From: Nonomuraea rubra | GTDB lineage: Bacteria > Actinomycetota > Actinomycetes > Streptosporangiales > Streptosporangiaceae | Assembly: GCF_014207985.1 (NCBI RefSeq) | Contig: NZ_JACHMI010000001.1 | Coordinates: 4,943,001 to 5,007,000 of the forward strand | Direction: 5' to 3' | DNA: 64,000 bases | In this document: one piece after another, positions 51,421 to 59,873 of the stretch | Layout: each line of letters starts with the position of its first letter | Numbering within the stretch: position 1 is the stretch's first letter | Translations under genes and position numbers: made by a program | The notes under the pieces: generated by a model | What the model was told of the DNA's origin: nothing | What the model saw: only the letters and a program-made list of their open reading frames with translations | Database searches by the model: none

Positions 51421-52248
51421 GTGTGGGAATGGCTGGTCGCCGCGCTGACGCTCGCCTGCGGCGCGGTGGTGTGGCTGGCGGCGGCCCTGGTGCGTACGCG
51501 GCGGCGCTACCGGGCCGTGCTGGCCGAGCAGGGGCGGCTGCTGGAACGCGAGCGGGACGGCGCCGCCCGCGCGGCCGTGGACGCCGAGCGGGCCAGGATC
51601 GCGGCGGAGCTGCACGACATCGTCAGCCACAACGTGAGCCTCATGGTGGTGCAGGCCGGGGCCGCCAGGGAGGTGCTGCCCACGATGCCGGGCGAGGCGG
51701 AGACCGCGCTGCGGGCCGTCGAGGCGGCCGGGCGGGACGCGATGACCGAGCTGCGTCACCTGCTGGGGCTGCTGGCGCCCTCGCCCGACGGTGACGACGA
51801 CGGTCACGGGGCCGGGCTGGCGCCGCAGCCGGGGCTGGGGCAGCTCGGTGCGCTGGCCGACCGGATCGCGTTCGCCGGGCTGCCGGTGGAGGTGCGGATC
51901 TCCGGCGAGCCGCGCCCGGTTCCTGCCGGGATCGACGTGACCGCGTACCGGATCGTGCAGGAGGCGCTGACGAACGCGCTCAAGCACGGGGAGGCGGCCA
52001 GGGCCGAGGTGAGCGTCCGCTACACCGACCAGTACCTGCGGGTGGAGGTCCTGAACAGCGGCCCCAGCGTCCTCACCGGCGCCACCCGCCGTCCCCGTCC
52101 TGACGGTGAGCGGACGGCGGGTGGGTCAGGGCGCGGGCTGATCGGGTTGCGTGAGCGGGTCGCCGTGTACGGCGGGGACCTCGACGCGCGTCGCCGGCTC
52201 GGCGGCGGCTACCGGGTACGGGCCAGGATCCCGCTGGAGCGCCCGTGA
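51421..52248 (+). CDS. Sensor histidine kinase, NarL/DesK type
   Basis: A 275-residue kinase. A single membrane segment (WLVAALTLACGAVVWLAAAL) starts the protein, followed by a coiled stretch, the HisKA_3 dimerisation helix with phospho-acceptor H65 (AAELHDIVSHNVSLMVVQAG), and the ATPase domain with N-box EALTNALKH and G-box GRGLIGLRERV. There is almost no extracytoplasmic part, so it must sense within or at the membrane, or via the linked ABC transporter. GTG 51421 is chosen; GTG 51400 is possible, while GTG 51364 lies inside the operator. The stop overlaps the regulator start. Confidence 0.88.
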   Translation: MWEWLVAALTLACGAVVWLAAALVRTRRRYRAVLAEQGRLLERERDGAARAAVDAERARIAAELHDIVSHNVSLMVVQAGAAREVLPTMPGEAETALRAVEAAGRDAMTELRHLLGLLAPSPDGDDDGHGAGLAPQPGLGQLGALADRIAFAGLPVEVRISGEPRPVPAGIDVTAYRIVQEALTNALKHGEAARAEVSVRYTDQYLRVEVLNSGPSVLTGATRRPRPDGERTAGGSGRGLIGLRERVAVYGGDLDARRRLGGGYRVRARIPLERP

Positions 52249-52922
52249 ACGCGGCTCCCCGGGTGCTCATCGCCGACGACCAGGAGCTGGTCCGCGTGGG
52301 GTTCCGGCTCATACTGACCGCCCGCGGCATCGACGTGGCCGGCGAGGCCGCCGACGGCGAGCAGGCGGTGGCGGAGGCGCTCAGGCTGCGCCCCGACGTG
52401 GTCCTGATGGACATCCGCATGCCCGTCATGGACGGCCTGGAGGCGACCCGCCGCCTGCTCGCCCACGATCCGCACTGCCGGGTGATCATGCTGACCACGT
52501 TCGACCTCGACCGGTACGTCTACGCCGCCCTGACGATCGGCGCCAGCGGCTTCCTGCTCAAGGACGTCACCCCCGAGCACCTGGCCGCCTCCGTCCGCCT
52601 GGTCGGCACCGGCGACGCGCTCCTGGCCCCCTCGATCACCCGCCGCCTCGTCGAGCGCTTCGCCGCCGCCGACCGTGTCCCCGGCCCGCCGCCCGCCGGC
52701 GCGCACGCGGACCTCGCCACGCTGACACCGCGCGAGCTGGAGGTGCTGACGCTCATGGGCAAGGGCCTGTCGAACGCCGAGCTGGCGTACGCGCTGACGC
52801 TCAGCGAGGCGACGGTGAAGACGCACGTCGCCCGCATCTTCACCAAGCTCGCGCTGCGCGACCGCGCCCAGGCGGTCGTCGTCGCCTACGAGACGGGCCT
52901 CGTCACGCCCGGCGGCGACTGA
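52245..52922 (+). CDS. Response regulator, NarL/FixJ type
   Basis: A 225-residue regulator. Receiver domain about 5-125 with the acidic pocket DD (11-12), phospho-acceptor D56 (VVLMDIRMPVMDG), Thr in MLTTFD and Lys in FLLKDVTPEH. The LuxR-type HTH (about 155-215) reads LTPRELEVLTLMGKGLSNAE and LSEATVKTHVARIFTKL. GTG 52245 overlaps the kinase stop (GTGA). Likely targets are the divergent ABC genes through the paired CATCCC palindromes. Confidence 0.95.
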   Translation: MNAAPRVLIADDQELVRVGFRLILTARGIDVAGEAADGEQAVAEALRLRPDVVLMDIRMPVMDGLEATRRLLAHDPHCRVIMLTTFDLDRYVYAALTIGASGFLLKDVTPEHLAASVRLVGTGDALLAPSITRRLVERFAAADRVPGPPPAGAHADLATLTPRELEVLTLMGKGLSNAELAYALTLSEATVKTHVARIFTKLALRDRAQAVVVAYETGLVTPGGD

Positions 52923-52926
52923 CCGC

Positions 52927-53580
52927 TCAGACCAGGCCGACCACGAAACCCTCGTCCTTGATCCCCAGGTACGCCCCCGGACGGTACTGCCGCATCGCCC
53001 CCTCGATGACCGGGATGTACTTGGGGCTGGACCCGAGCGGCAGCCGGTAGCCGTTCTTGACGGTGTGGAACTCCCACAGGTGCTCCATCTCCTGGTGCCG
53101 CGACCGGAACCCCTGGTCGGCCGGGAACAGGTCGAGCCTGACCATCGTCTTGCGCATGAGGTAGTCGGCCGGCTTGACCCGGCGCTGCCTCGTGCGCGAG
53201 ATGCCCACCCCCGACAGCTCCGCCCAGGCCACTGCCCACGGCCTGCCCTGCGGATCGTCCCAGCGCACGCCGAAGGAGTCGAACACGAGCCGCCGCGGCC
53301 GGCCGACCTTCTTCCACGCGACGACGGGCAGCAGCCCGATGCCCAGGAACACCAGCCCCACCAGCCCGACGGCGACCGCGGTGCCCCCGCCGCCCGTGGT
53401 CTGCCCCGTCAGCGCCGAACCGATCGCGATCAACCCGATCACGCCCGCCACCGAGCCACCGGCCAGCGCCCTGACCTTGGCGTCCGCGCCGACGTCGATC
53501 ACCACGGGCGGCGGCGTGAACGGCTGCTGCTGCGGTGGATGGGGGGAGTTGCGGAAGGGCTGCTGAGGGCCGTGCGTCAT
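52927..53580 (-). CDS. Two-helix membrane protein of unknown function
   Basis: A 217-residue protein: a Pro/Gln-rich tail (about 1-25), two adjacent helices (GGSVAGVIGLIAIGSALTG and VAVGLVGLVFLGIGLLPVVA), then a cytoplasmic region of about 120 residues with PH-like strands (RLVFDSFGVRWDDPQGRPWA, VAWAELSGVGISRTRQRRV). Similar small membrane proteins occur in many actinomycetes without known role. ATG 53580 begins the hydrophilic tail. It ends 4 bp after the response regulator stop, convergently. Confidence 0.75.
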   Translation of the reverse strand: MTHGPQQPFRNSPHPPQQQPFTPPPVVIDVGADAKVRALAGGSVAGVIGLIAIGSALTGQTTGGGGTAVAVGLVGLVFLGIGLLPVVAWKKVGRPRRLVFDSFGVRWDDPQGRPWAVAWAELSGVGISRTRQRRVKPADYLMRKTMVRLDLFPADQGFRSRHQEMEHLWEFHTVKNGYRLPLGSSPKYIPVIEGAMRQYRPGAYLGIKDEGFVVGLV

Positions 53581-53618
53581 GGCAGGCCAGGCTAGTGGCG
53601 TCCGGCAGGGGAGCGCAC

Positions 53619-53759
53619 GTGGCGCGGGCCGGGGCGATCGCGAGCATCGACGGGCGGATCGCGCGGGAGCCGGACGTGGACCGGGACGTGGAGCTGTTCT
53701 CCCACCTGGAGCCGCGCGACCTGGAGCACGGCGACTACCTGGCCGGGCAGGCCGCCTGA
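53619..53759 (+). CDS. Possible 46-residue protein
   Basis: GTG 53619 is preceded by GGGGAG at 6 bp and opens a short frame encoding an acidic peptide (ASIDGRIAREPDVDRDVELF, SHLEPRDLEHGDYLAGQ). No family was recognised. It may be a real small protein or the remains of a larger gene, as it lies just before a clearly decayed regulator gene. Confidence 0.35.
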   Translation: MARAGAIASIDGRIAREPDVDRDVELFSHLEPRDLEHGDYLAGQAA

Positions 53760-53800
53760 TCCCCCGATCGGCTCGCCCGCCGCGGGCTACGATCGGGGTC

Positions 53801-54660
53801 GTGGAGCTGTGGGAGCGTTCCGCGACCCTGGAACTCCTGGACGGCCTGCTGAGCGAGAGCGCGCGGGGCGGGCGGGTGGCGGTGGTGGCCGGCGAGGCAG
53901 GGATCGGCAAGTCCGTGCTGGTCGGGGAGTTCGCGCGGCGGTGCGGCGCGCGGGCGCCTGCGTGACCGAGCTGGTACGCCGGGCCGGGCGGGACCCGGCG
54001 ACGGTCCACCGGCTGACCGGCGGGAACCCGTTGCTGGTCACCGAGCTGCTCGGCAGCGACGGCGCGGCGGTGCCGAGCACCGTACAGGACCTCATCCTCG
54101 ACCGGCTGCGGTCACTGCCCGAGCCCGCCAGGGATCTGGCCAGGCTGGTGTCCGCGATGCCGACCCGCGCGGACGCGGCCGTCGTGGCGGGAGTGCCGGA
54201 GCTGGTCGAGACGTGTGTCGACGCCGGGGTGCTGGTGCCGGCCTGGGACGGGGTCGCGTTCCGGCACGAGCTGTTGCGCGGCGCGGTGGAGGAGTCGCTG
54301 TCGCCCGCCCGGCGGGTCGCGCTGCACCGCCGCGTTCCCGCCCTTCTGGCGGACGCGCCCGGCATCGACCCCGGACGGCTGGTCCACCACGCGCTGAACG
54401 CGGGGGACTCGGCCGCCGTCCTGCACTACGGGCAACTCGCCGGGGCGGGCGCGGCCCGGCAGGGAGCCCACCGCGAGGCCGCCGCCCACTACCGGGCCGC
54501 AGTGGAGCACGCGGGCGGGCTCCTGGCCGGGCCGGTCGGGGAGAACCTGCGCTGGATCTCCCGGCTCGCCTGGCGCGCCGCGGCCCGCCTCGCCGAGCGC
54601 GACCGCCTCGCCGCGCGACTCGCCGCCGCCATCCGCAAGGGCATCGACCCGGCCGGATGA
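53801..54660 (+). pseudogene. Decayed LuxR-type AAA regulator (internal deletion, frameshift, lost HTH)
   Basis: Reading from GTG 53801 gives the start of a large ATP-binding LuxR regulator: LWERSATLELLDGLLSESAR and Walker A VAGEAGIGKSVLVGEFARRC, then a stop at 53963-53965. A second frame resumes at about 53955 with TVHRLTGGNPLLVTELLGSD, a segment normally some 200 residues further on, followed by the helical repeats (DLARLVSAMPTRADAAVVAG, HYGQLAGAGAARQGAHREAA) to 54660. Intact family members are about 900 residues and end in a LuxR HTH; here Walker B, most of the repeats and the HTH are absent. Deletion plus frameshift make function unlikely. Confidence 0.8.
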
Positions 54661-54772
54661 CCCGCCGGGACGTGGCCCGACCGCTCGCCCTCTCGTGGAT
54701 GCCAGGCCTAAGCCGGGCAACGACACGCGGTTGCGGCGGCACAGGGGCCTTCTGGCTGGAAAGTGCGGCGGG

Positions 54773-54778
54773 TAGAGT
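54773..54778 (+). promoter_or_regulatory. -10 element of the molybdate operon, leaderless type
   Basis: TAGAGT ends 8 bp before GTG 54787 and no ribosome binding site intervenes, the layout of leaderless actinobacterial transcripts. No convincing -35 or ModE-type palindrome was found in the 126-bp gap after the pseudogene. Confidence 0.45.
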
Positions 54779-54786
54779 GTGGGCTT

Positions 54787-55200
54787 GTGACGACGTTTCG
54801 GATCAGTGAGGCCGCGGCGCTGCTCGGCGTCAGCTCCGACACCGTCCGCCGCTGGGTGGACGCCGGCAGGCTGGCCGCCGAGCGCGACGAGCACGGCCAC
54901 CGGCGGGTGGACGGCGCCGACCTGGCCGCGTTCGCCCGCGCGCAGATCGAGGAGAACGACGACGGCGGCCGCTCCTCGGCCCGCAACCGCTTCAGGGGGA
55001 TCGTGACCGAGGTGGTCCGCGACGCGGTGATGGCGCAGGTGGAGATCGCCGCCGGGCCGTTCAGGGTGGTGTCGCTGATGAGCCGCCAGGCCGCCGACGA
55101 GCTGGGCCTGGAGGCGGGGGTGGTGGCGGTCGCCGTGATCAAGTCGACCAACGTCGTCGTGGAGATCCCCGGTCACGAGCGCGTGGCCGGTCAGGTGTGA
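54787..55200 (+). CDS. HTH and Mop (TOBE) domain molybdate regulator/binding protein
   Basis: A 137-residue protein. Residues 2-55 are an excisionase/MerR-type helix-turn-helix (FRISEAAALLGVSSDTVRRW, VDAGRLAAERDEHGHRRVDG); residues 70-135 are a molybdate-binding Mop domain (NRFRGIVTEVVRDAVMAQVE, FRVVSLMSRQAADELGLEAG, VAVAVIKSTNVVVEI). This combination is the usual actinobacterial stand-in for ModE. Its stop overlaps the modA start (GTGA). It probably senses molybdate or tungstate and controls the operon that it heads. Confidence 0.92.
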   Translation: MTTFRISEAAALLGVSSDTVRRWVDAGRLAAERDEHGHRRVDGADLAAFARAQIEENDDGGRSSARNRFRGIVTEVVRDAVMAQVEIAAGPFRVVSLMSRQAADELGLEAGVVAVAVIKSTNVVVEIPGHERVAGQV

Positions 55201-56009
55201 GGAGCCGTCCCTTGGTGTTCAGGCGTCTTTCCCGATGGGTGCTCACCCTGCCCGTCGCACTCATGGTGGCGGGCCTGGCCGGTTGCGGCTCCGGCACCGG
55301 CTCGGGTGCGACGGCCACGTCGGCCGCCGGCGCGGGGGCGAAGGAGGTGACGGTGTTCGCGGCGGCCTCGCTGACCGGTACGTTCACCGAGCTCGGCAAG
55401 GTCTTCGAGAGCGCGCATCCGGGCACGACGGTGCGGTTCAACTTCGGCTCCAGCGCCACGCTGGCCCAGCAGATCGTCCAGGGCGCGCCGGCGGACGTGT
55501 TCGCGGCGGCGAGCCCGGCCACGATGAAGACGGTCACCGACGCGTCGCCGGCGGGCTCGCCGGCCTCGTTTGCCCGCAACAAGCTGCAGATCGCCGTGCC
55601 CGCGGACAACCCTGCCAAGGTGGACGAGCTGAAGGACCTGGCCGGACCCGGGGTGAAGGTGGCGCTCTGCGCCGAGCAGGTGCCGTGCGGGGCGGCGGCG
55701 GCCAAGGCACTGGGCGCGGCCGGGCTGAAGGTCACGCCTGTCACCCTGGAGCAGGACGTGAAGGCCACGCTGACGAAGGTGGAGCTGGGCGAGGTGGACG
55801 CGGCGCTGGTCTACCGGACCGACGTGATCGCCTCGGGCGGGAAGGTGCGGGGCATCGCGTTCCCGGAGGCCGACCAGGCGGTGAACGACTACCCGATCGC
55901 CACCCTGGCCGAGGCCCCGGCCGGTGAGGCGGCCCGGCAGTTCGTGGACCTGGTGCTGTCGCAGCAGGGCAGGGACGTGCTGACCAAGGCCGGCTTCGAG
56001 GTGCCCTGA
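55197..56009 (+). CDS. modA: Molybdate-binding lipoprotein
   Basis: A 270-residue solute-binding protein with lipoprotein signal (WVLTLPVALMVAGLAGC). The mature part starts EVTVFAAASLTGTFTELGKV and contains the oxyanion-binding segments RFNFGSSATLAQQI (Ser pair) and VDAALVYRTDVIASGGKV (Tyr), characteristic of ModA. It delivers molybdate to the permease encoded next. Confidence 0.95.
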   Translation: MRSRPLVFRRLSRWVLTLPVALMVAGLAGCGSGTGSGATATSAAGAGAKEVTVFAAASLTGTFTELGKVFESAHPGTTVRFNFGSSATLAQQIVQGAPADVFAAASPATMKTVTDASPAGSPASFARNKLQIAVPADNPAKVDELKDLAGPGVKVALCAEQVPCGAAAAKALGAAGLKVTPVTLEQDVKATLTKVELGEVDAALVYRTDVIASGGKVRGIAFPEADQAVNDYPIATLAEAPAGEAARQFVDLVLSQQGRDVLTKAGFEVP

Positions 56010-56014
56010 TCAGG

Positions 56015-56848
56015 ATGAGCGCTCCCGTGCAGGAACAGCCGGGCCAGGCCCGGCCGCGCCGCGAGGTGTCCTCGCGGCTGCCGTGGATCCTGGTCGTGCC
56101 CGCGCTGGCGGGGCTGGCGTTCCTGGTGCTGCCGCTGGCGGGGCTGCTGGTACGGGCGCCGTGGTCCACGCTGCCGCAGCGGCTGGCCGAGCCGCACGTG
56201 CTGGAGGCGCTGCGGCTGTCGCTGGTGACCGCCACCGTCGCGACCGCCGCGTGCCTGCTGCTCGGCGTGCCGCTGGCCTGGCTGCTGGCCAGGGTCGAGT
56301 TCCCGGGGCGGCGGGTGGTGCGGGCCCTGGTCACGGTGCCGCTGGTGCTGCCGCCCGTGGTCGGCGGCGTGGCGCTGCTGCTCGTGCTGGGCCGGCGCGG
56401 GCTGGCCGGGCAGTGGCTGGAGTCGAGTTTCGGGATCACGCTGCCGTTCACGACCGCGGGTGTGATCATCGCGGAGGCGTTCGTCGCGATGCCGTTCCTG
56501 GTGATCAGCGTGGAGGGCGCGTTGCGCGGCGCCGACCAGCGGTTCGAGGAGGCGGCCGCCACGCTGGGGGCCTCGCGGTGGACGGTGTTCCGGCGGGTGA
56601 CGCTGCCGATGGTGATGCCGGGTGTGGTGGCGGGGGCGGTGTTGTGCTGGGCGCGGGCGCTTGGCGAGTTCGGGGCGACGATCACGTTCGCCGGCAACTT
56701 CCCCGGCACCACGCGGACGATGCCGCTGGCCGTCTACCTGGCCCTGGAGACCGACCCGGAGGCGGCGATCGTGCTCAGCCTGGTGCTGCTCGCCGTGTCG
56801 GTGGTCATCCTGGCCAGCCTGCGCGACCGGTGGGTGAGCGCGCCATGA
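56015..56848 (+). CDS. modB: Molybdate ABC transporter permease
   Basis: A 277-residue permease with about six helices (LVVPALAGLAFLVLPLAGLL first) and EAA loop FEEAAATLGASRWTVFRRVT. ARALGEFGATITFAGNFPGT is the strongly conserved ModB/CysT segment, and PLAVYLALETDPEAA follows as usual. It lies 5 bp after modA and overlaps modC by 4 bp. Confidence 0.95.
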   Translation: MSAPVQEQPGQARPRREVSSRLPWILVVPALAGLAFLVLPLAGLLVRAPWSTLPQRLAEPHVLEALRLSLVTATVATAACLLLGVPLAWLLARVEFPGRRVVRALVTVPLVLPPVVGGVALLLVLGRRGLAGQWLESSFGITLPFTTAGVIIAEAFVAMPFLVISVEGALRGADQRFEEAAATLGASRWTVFRRVTLPMVMPGVVAGAVLCWARALGEFGATITFAGNFPGTTRTMPLAVYLALETDPEAAIVLSLVLLAVSVVILASLRDRWVSAP

Positions 56849-57876
56849 CGCTGGACGCCAGGCTCGTGGTCACCAGGCCCGCCTTCACCCTCGACCTCGC
56901 CCTGAAGGTCGCCCCCGGTGAGGTGGTGGCGCTGCTCGGCCCGAACGGCGCGGGCAAGACCACCGCGCTGCGCGCCCTGGCCGGGCTGACCGCCATGTCC
57001 GGCGGGCAGATCACGCTGCGCGGCAGGCCGCTGCACACGCTGCCCGCCGAGAGCCGCCCCATCGGCATGGTCTTCCAGGACTACCTGCTCTTCCCGCACC
57101 TGAGCGTGCTGGACAACGTCGCGTTCGGGCCGCGCTGCCAGGGCGTGTCCAAGGCCGAGTCCCGCCGCGCCGCCGCCGAGCTGCTGGAGCGCGTCGGCCT
57201 CGCCGACCGCGCCGCCGCCAGGCCACGCCAGCTGTCCGGCGGCCAGGCGCAGCGGGTCGCGCTCGCGCGGGCGCTGGCCGTCGGGCCCGAGCTGCTCCTG
57301 CTGGACGAGCCGCTGGCCGCACTCGACGCGCACACCCGGCTGGAGATCCGCTCCCGGCTCCGCCGCCACCTCGCCGACTTCGACGGCGTCACCGTCCTGG
57401 TCACCCACGACCCGCTGGACGCGATGGTGCTGGCCGACCGGCTGGTCGTCATCGAGCGGGGCGCCGTCGTGCAGGAGGGCCCGCCGGCCGAGGTCGCCCG
57501 CCGCCCCCGCACGGATTACGTCGCCCGCCTGGTCGGACTCAACCTGTATCGCGGCGTGGCCGGCGGGGCCCGGGTCAAGGTCGGCGAGCTGCTGCTGCAC
57601 ACCTCGGAACACCTAGAAGGGGCCGCGTTCGTGGCGTTCCCGCCCGCCGCCGTCGCCCTCTACCGCACCCGCCCCGACGGCAGCCCCCGCAACCTGTGGG
57701 AGGCCCGCGTCGACGGCATCGAACGGCACGGCGACAACGTACGCGTCCACCTCGACGGGCCCGTCACCGTCTTCGCCGACATCACCCCCGCCGCCCTGGC
57801 CGACCTCGACCTGACCCCCGGCCAGCGGATCTGGGCGTCCGTCAAGGCCACCGAGACCCACGCCTACCCCGCATGA
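56845..57876 (+). CDS. modC: Molybdate ABC transporter ATP-binding protein
   Basis: A 343-residue ATPase: Walker A GPNGAGKTT, Q-loop GMVFQDYLLFPHLSVLDNVA, signature LSGGQAQRVALARAL, Walker B LLLLDEPLAALD and H-loop LVTHDPLD. The C-terminal 100 residues (about 245-343, LWEARVDGIERHGDNVRVHL) are a TOBE/Mop-like domain, which in ModC binds molybdate and can inhibit transport. ATG 56845 overlaps the modB stop (ATGA). It completes a modABC operon. Confidence 0.95.
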   Translation: MTLDARLVVTRPAFTLDLALKVAPGEVVALLGPNGAGKTTALRALAGLTAMSGGQITLRGRPLHTLPAESRPIGMVFQDYLLFPHLSVLDNVAFGPRCQGVSKAESRRAAAELLERVGLADRAAARPRQLSGGQAQRVALARALAVGPELLLLDEPLAALDAHTRLEIRSRLRRHLADFDGVTVLVTHDPLDAMVLADRLVVIERGAVVQEGPPAEVARRPRTDYVARLVGLNLYRGVAGGARVKVGELLLHTSEHLEGAAFVAFPPAAVALYRTRPDGSPRNLWEARVDGIERHGDNVRVHLDGPVTVFADITPAALADLDLTPGQRIWASVKATETHAYPA

Positions 57877-57901
57877 ACACCGGGGAAAGGCCGGCCGGCT
57901 C

Positions 57902-58276
57902 TCATCCTGCCGAGGAGTCATCCTCCCGTGCGCCGTGGTCCGCCGCGTACACCCACGCCTTCAGCCCGGACGCCAGCGGCACCAGGGCGCGCCGGTAGTC
58001 GCCGACCTCGTAGGCGTCGGCCGCGGCGAGCTCGGCGGGGGTGAGGCGGAGCGCGGTGCCCTCGACCAGGTCGCCGGGGTCGCCCGTGGCGGTCAGGATC
58101 GGGTGGTGCGCGGCGCCGCTGATCGCGATCACATGCGGGTCGGTGATCTCCAGCATGGCCAGCCGGTAGCCGCGCAGCCGGTCGGGCGTGCCGGCGATCT
58201 CCCTCCCGAACACGGAGAGCTGCACGTCGCGCTGGCGCAGCGTGCCGTACGAGAACACGATGACCTGGTCGTCCAT
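57902..58276 (-). CDS. Gamma-glutamylcyclotransferase-like (AIG2) protein
   Basis: A 124-residue protein with the family's substrate loop near the N-terminus (VIVFSYGTLRQRDVQLSVFG, the YGTLR motif) and the probable catalytic Glu in VEGTALRLTPAELAAADAYE. The ending YRRALVPLASGLKAWVYAAD is typical of AIG2-like proteins. Members cyclise gamma-glutamyl amines or peptides. ATG 58276 is favoured (GGGGAG about 10 bp upstream) over ATG 58285, which is too close to it. It converges on modC. Confidence 0.88.
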   Translation of the reverse strand: MDDQVIVFSYGTLRQRDVQLSVFGREIAGTPDRLRGYRLAMLEITDPHVIAISGAAHHPILTATGDPGDLVEGTALRLTPAELAAADAYEVGDYRRALVPLASGLKAWVYAADHGAREDDSSAG

Positions 58277-58349
58277 GCGGTCCATTCTCCCCGGCCCGCG
58301 CGGCGCGGGACCTCGCGGGCCGCCGGCCCGGGGCCGCCGCGGCCCGCGT

Positions 58350-59543
58350 TCAGTGCGGGCGGCTCGAGACCGACCAGCTGCGGCGGGCGTTCAGCGTGGC
58401 CGGTTCGAAGCCGGCCAGCTTCTTGTAGCGCAGCGCGATCTCCTCGCGCTCGGCCAGCGGCATGACGTCCTCGATGTCGCCGAACCCGTGCGGCGCCCGC
58501 TCGTGCGTCAGCCGCAGGATGACCTCGGGCCCGTCACCGCGGTTGGCGAGCACGACGTTGCCGGTGACCGGCCGGCGCTGCTCCTCGTAGAACTTCAGGC
58601 CCAGGCCGTTCGCCAGCGCGTACGCCAGCACCCGCGCGTCGATCACGGCCTGGGTGCCGCCGTTGGAGCCGGTCGGGTACATCGGGTGCGCGGCGTCGCC
58701 CATCAGCGTCACCCGATCCGTGGACCAGTACGGCAGCGGGTCGCGGTCGACGAGCGGGTACTCCAGGACCTGGTGCGCGTCGGCGATCAGCGCGCGCACG
58801 TCCAGCTCGTCGCAGTGCCAGCCCTCCACGTGCGGCAGGACCTTCTCCACGCCGACCCGCTGGTTCCAGTCGCCGCGGGGCACGCCCTCGACGTGCGCGG
58901 CGCGCTGGATGGCCCAGTTGATGAGCTGGGTGCCGTCGTCACCGGGCGGCGCGATGGGGTAGATGACGAGCTTCTGAGTGCTGTCGCCGACCATGAGCAT
59001 GGACCTGCCGGTCATGAACGGCTTGGCGTACGTGGTGCCGCGCCACAACACGTCGCCGCCCGGCAGCGGCTCGCCCTCGCCGGGGAAGAGCGCCTGCCTG
59101 ACGGTGGAGCGGATGCCGTCGGCGCCCACGAGCAGGTCGGCGTCGTGGTCGAGGCCGGTGACGGGGGAGCCCAGCACCACCGCGCCGGGGCCGAGGCGCT
59201 CGCGTACGGCCTCCAGCAGCATCATCTGCAGCCGGCCCCGGTGGATCGAGTACTGCGGCCACCGGTAGCCCGCGGCCTGCCCGCGCGGCTCGGACCAGAT
59301 GTGCTGCCCGCGCGAGGTGAGGAAGGTCAGGTCCGCGGTCGCGACGCCGATCGCGGCCAGCCGGTCGGCCAGGCCGAGCTCGATGAGCTCGCGGATGGCG
59401 TGCGGGAGGATGTTGATGCCGACGCCGAGCGGGTGGAGCTCCGCCACCGCCTCGTGGACGGTCACGTCGGAGATGCCGGCGGCGTGCAGGCTCAGGGCGG
59501 CGGTCAACCCGGCGATGCCGGCGCCGGCGATGACCACGCGCAT
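58350..59543 (-). CDS. FAD-dependent monooxygenase, PhzS-like
   Basis: A 397-residue class A flavoprotein hydroxylase. FAD motifs: GAGIAGLTAALSLHAAGI at the N-terminus, the DG motif DLLVGADGIRSTVRQALF, and GDAAHPMYPTGSNGGTQAVI. The GINILPHAIRELIELGLADR segment and overall size are those of the PhzS group (aromatic ring hydroxylases of secondary metabolism). GAGGAG is 8 bp before ATG 59543. It lies downstream of the ACP/cupin operon's terminator, on the same strand, with its own 330-bp upstream region, so joint action with that pathway is plausible but not shown. Confidence 0.88.
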   Translation of the reverse strand: MRVVIAGAGIAGLTAALSLHAAGISDVTVHEAVAELHPLGVGINILPHAIRELIELGLADRLAAIGVATADLTFLTSRGQHIWSEPRGQAAGYRWPQYSIHRGRLQMMLLEAVRERLGPGAVVLGSPVTGLDHDADLLVGADGIRSTVRQALFPGEGEPLPGGDVLWRGTTYAKPFMTGRSMLMVGDSTQKLVIYPIAPPGDDGTQLINWAIQRAAHVEGVPRGDWNQRVGVEKVLPHVEGWHCDELDVRALIADAHQVLEYPLVDRDPLPYWSTDRVTLMGDAAHPMYPTGSNGGTQAVIDARVLAYALANGLGLKFYEEQRRPVTGNVVLANRGDGPEVILRLTHERAPHGFGDIEDVMPLAEREEIALRYKKLAGFEPATLNARRSWSVSSRPH

Positions 59544-59710
59544 GGAACGGTCTCCTCGAAGCCGTCTGGCGGGACACGGTCAATCCGTTCGTAAAGATAC
59601 TTGAGCAAGACTTGATCGGCCAGAGTCCGGCCGCCGCCGGCCACGGGCGGACAATGGTGTGGGCGGGGGAGCCGCCCACACCGGCTCTCACGCCCCGCAG
59701 ACGATCAGCG

Positions 59711-59812
59711 CCGCCGACCAGGGCCGCCGACCAGGGCCGCCGACCAGGGCCGCCGACCAGGGCCGCCGACCAGGGCCGCCGACCAGGGCCGCCGACCAGG
59801 CCGCCGGTCAGG
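59711..59812. repeat. 13-bp tandem repeat, six exact copies plus two variants
   Basis: CCGCCGACCAGGG is repeated exactly from 59711 to 59788; 59789-59812 holds two shortened or altered copies. A 13-bp period is not a coding repeat. It occupies the middle of the 330-bp gene-free stretch 59544-59873, whose left part must carry the monooxygenase promoter (low-GC segment about 59580-59615) and whose right end is a hairpin. Confidence 0.9.
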
Positions 59813-59831
59813 CGGACGCCGCGACCGCATG

Positions 59832-59865
59832 CCGATGGGGGGCTCCGGCCGGAGCCCCCCATCGG
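59832..59865 (-). terminator. 34-bp perfect palindrome after the TrpB2-like gene
   Basis: The sequence 59832-59865 is entirely self-complementary, with arms CCGATGGGGGGCTCCGG and its inverse complement and no loop bases. It begins 8 bp past the stop of the gene ending at 59874, so on the minus strand it is an intrinsic-type terminator hairpin for the five-gene operon. No U-tract follows, as is common in high-GC actinomycetes. Confidence 0.75.
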
Positions 59866-59873
59866 GTGGTGGT

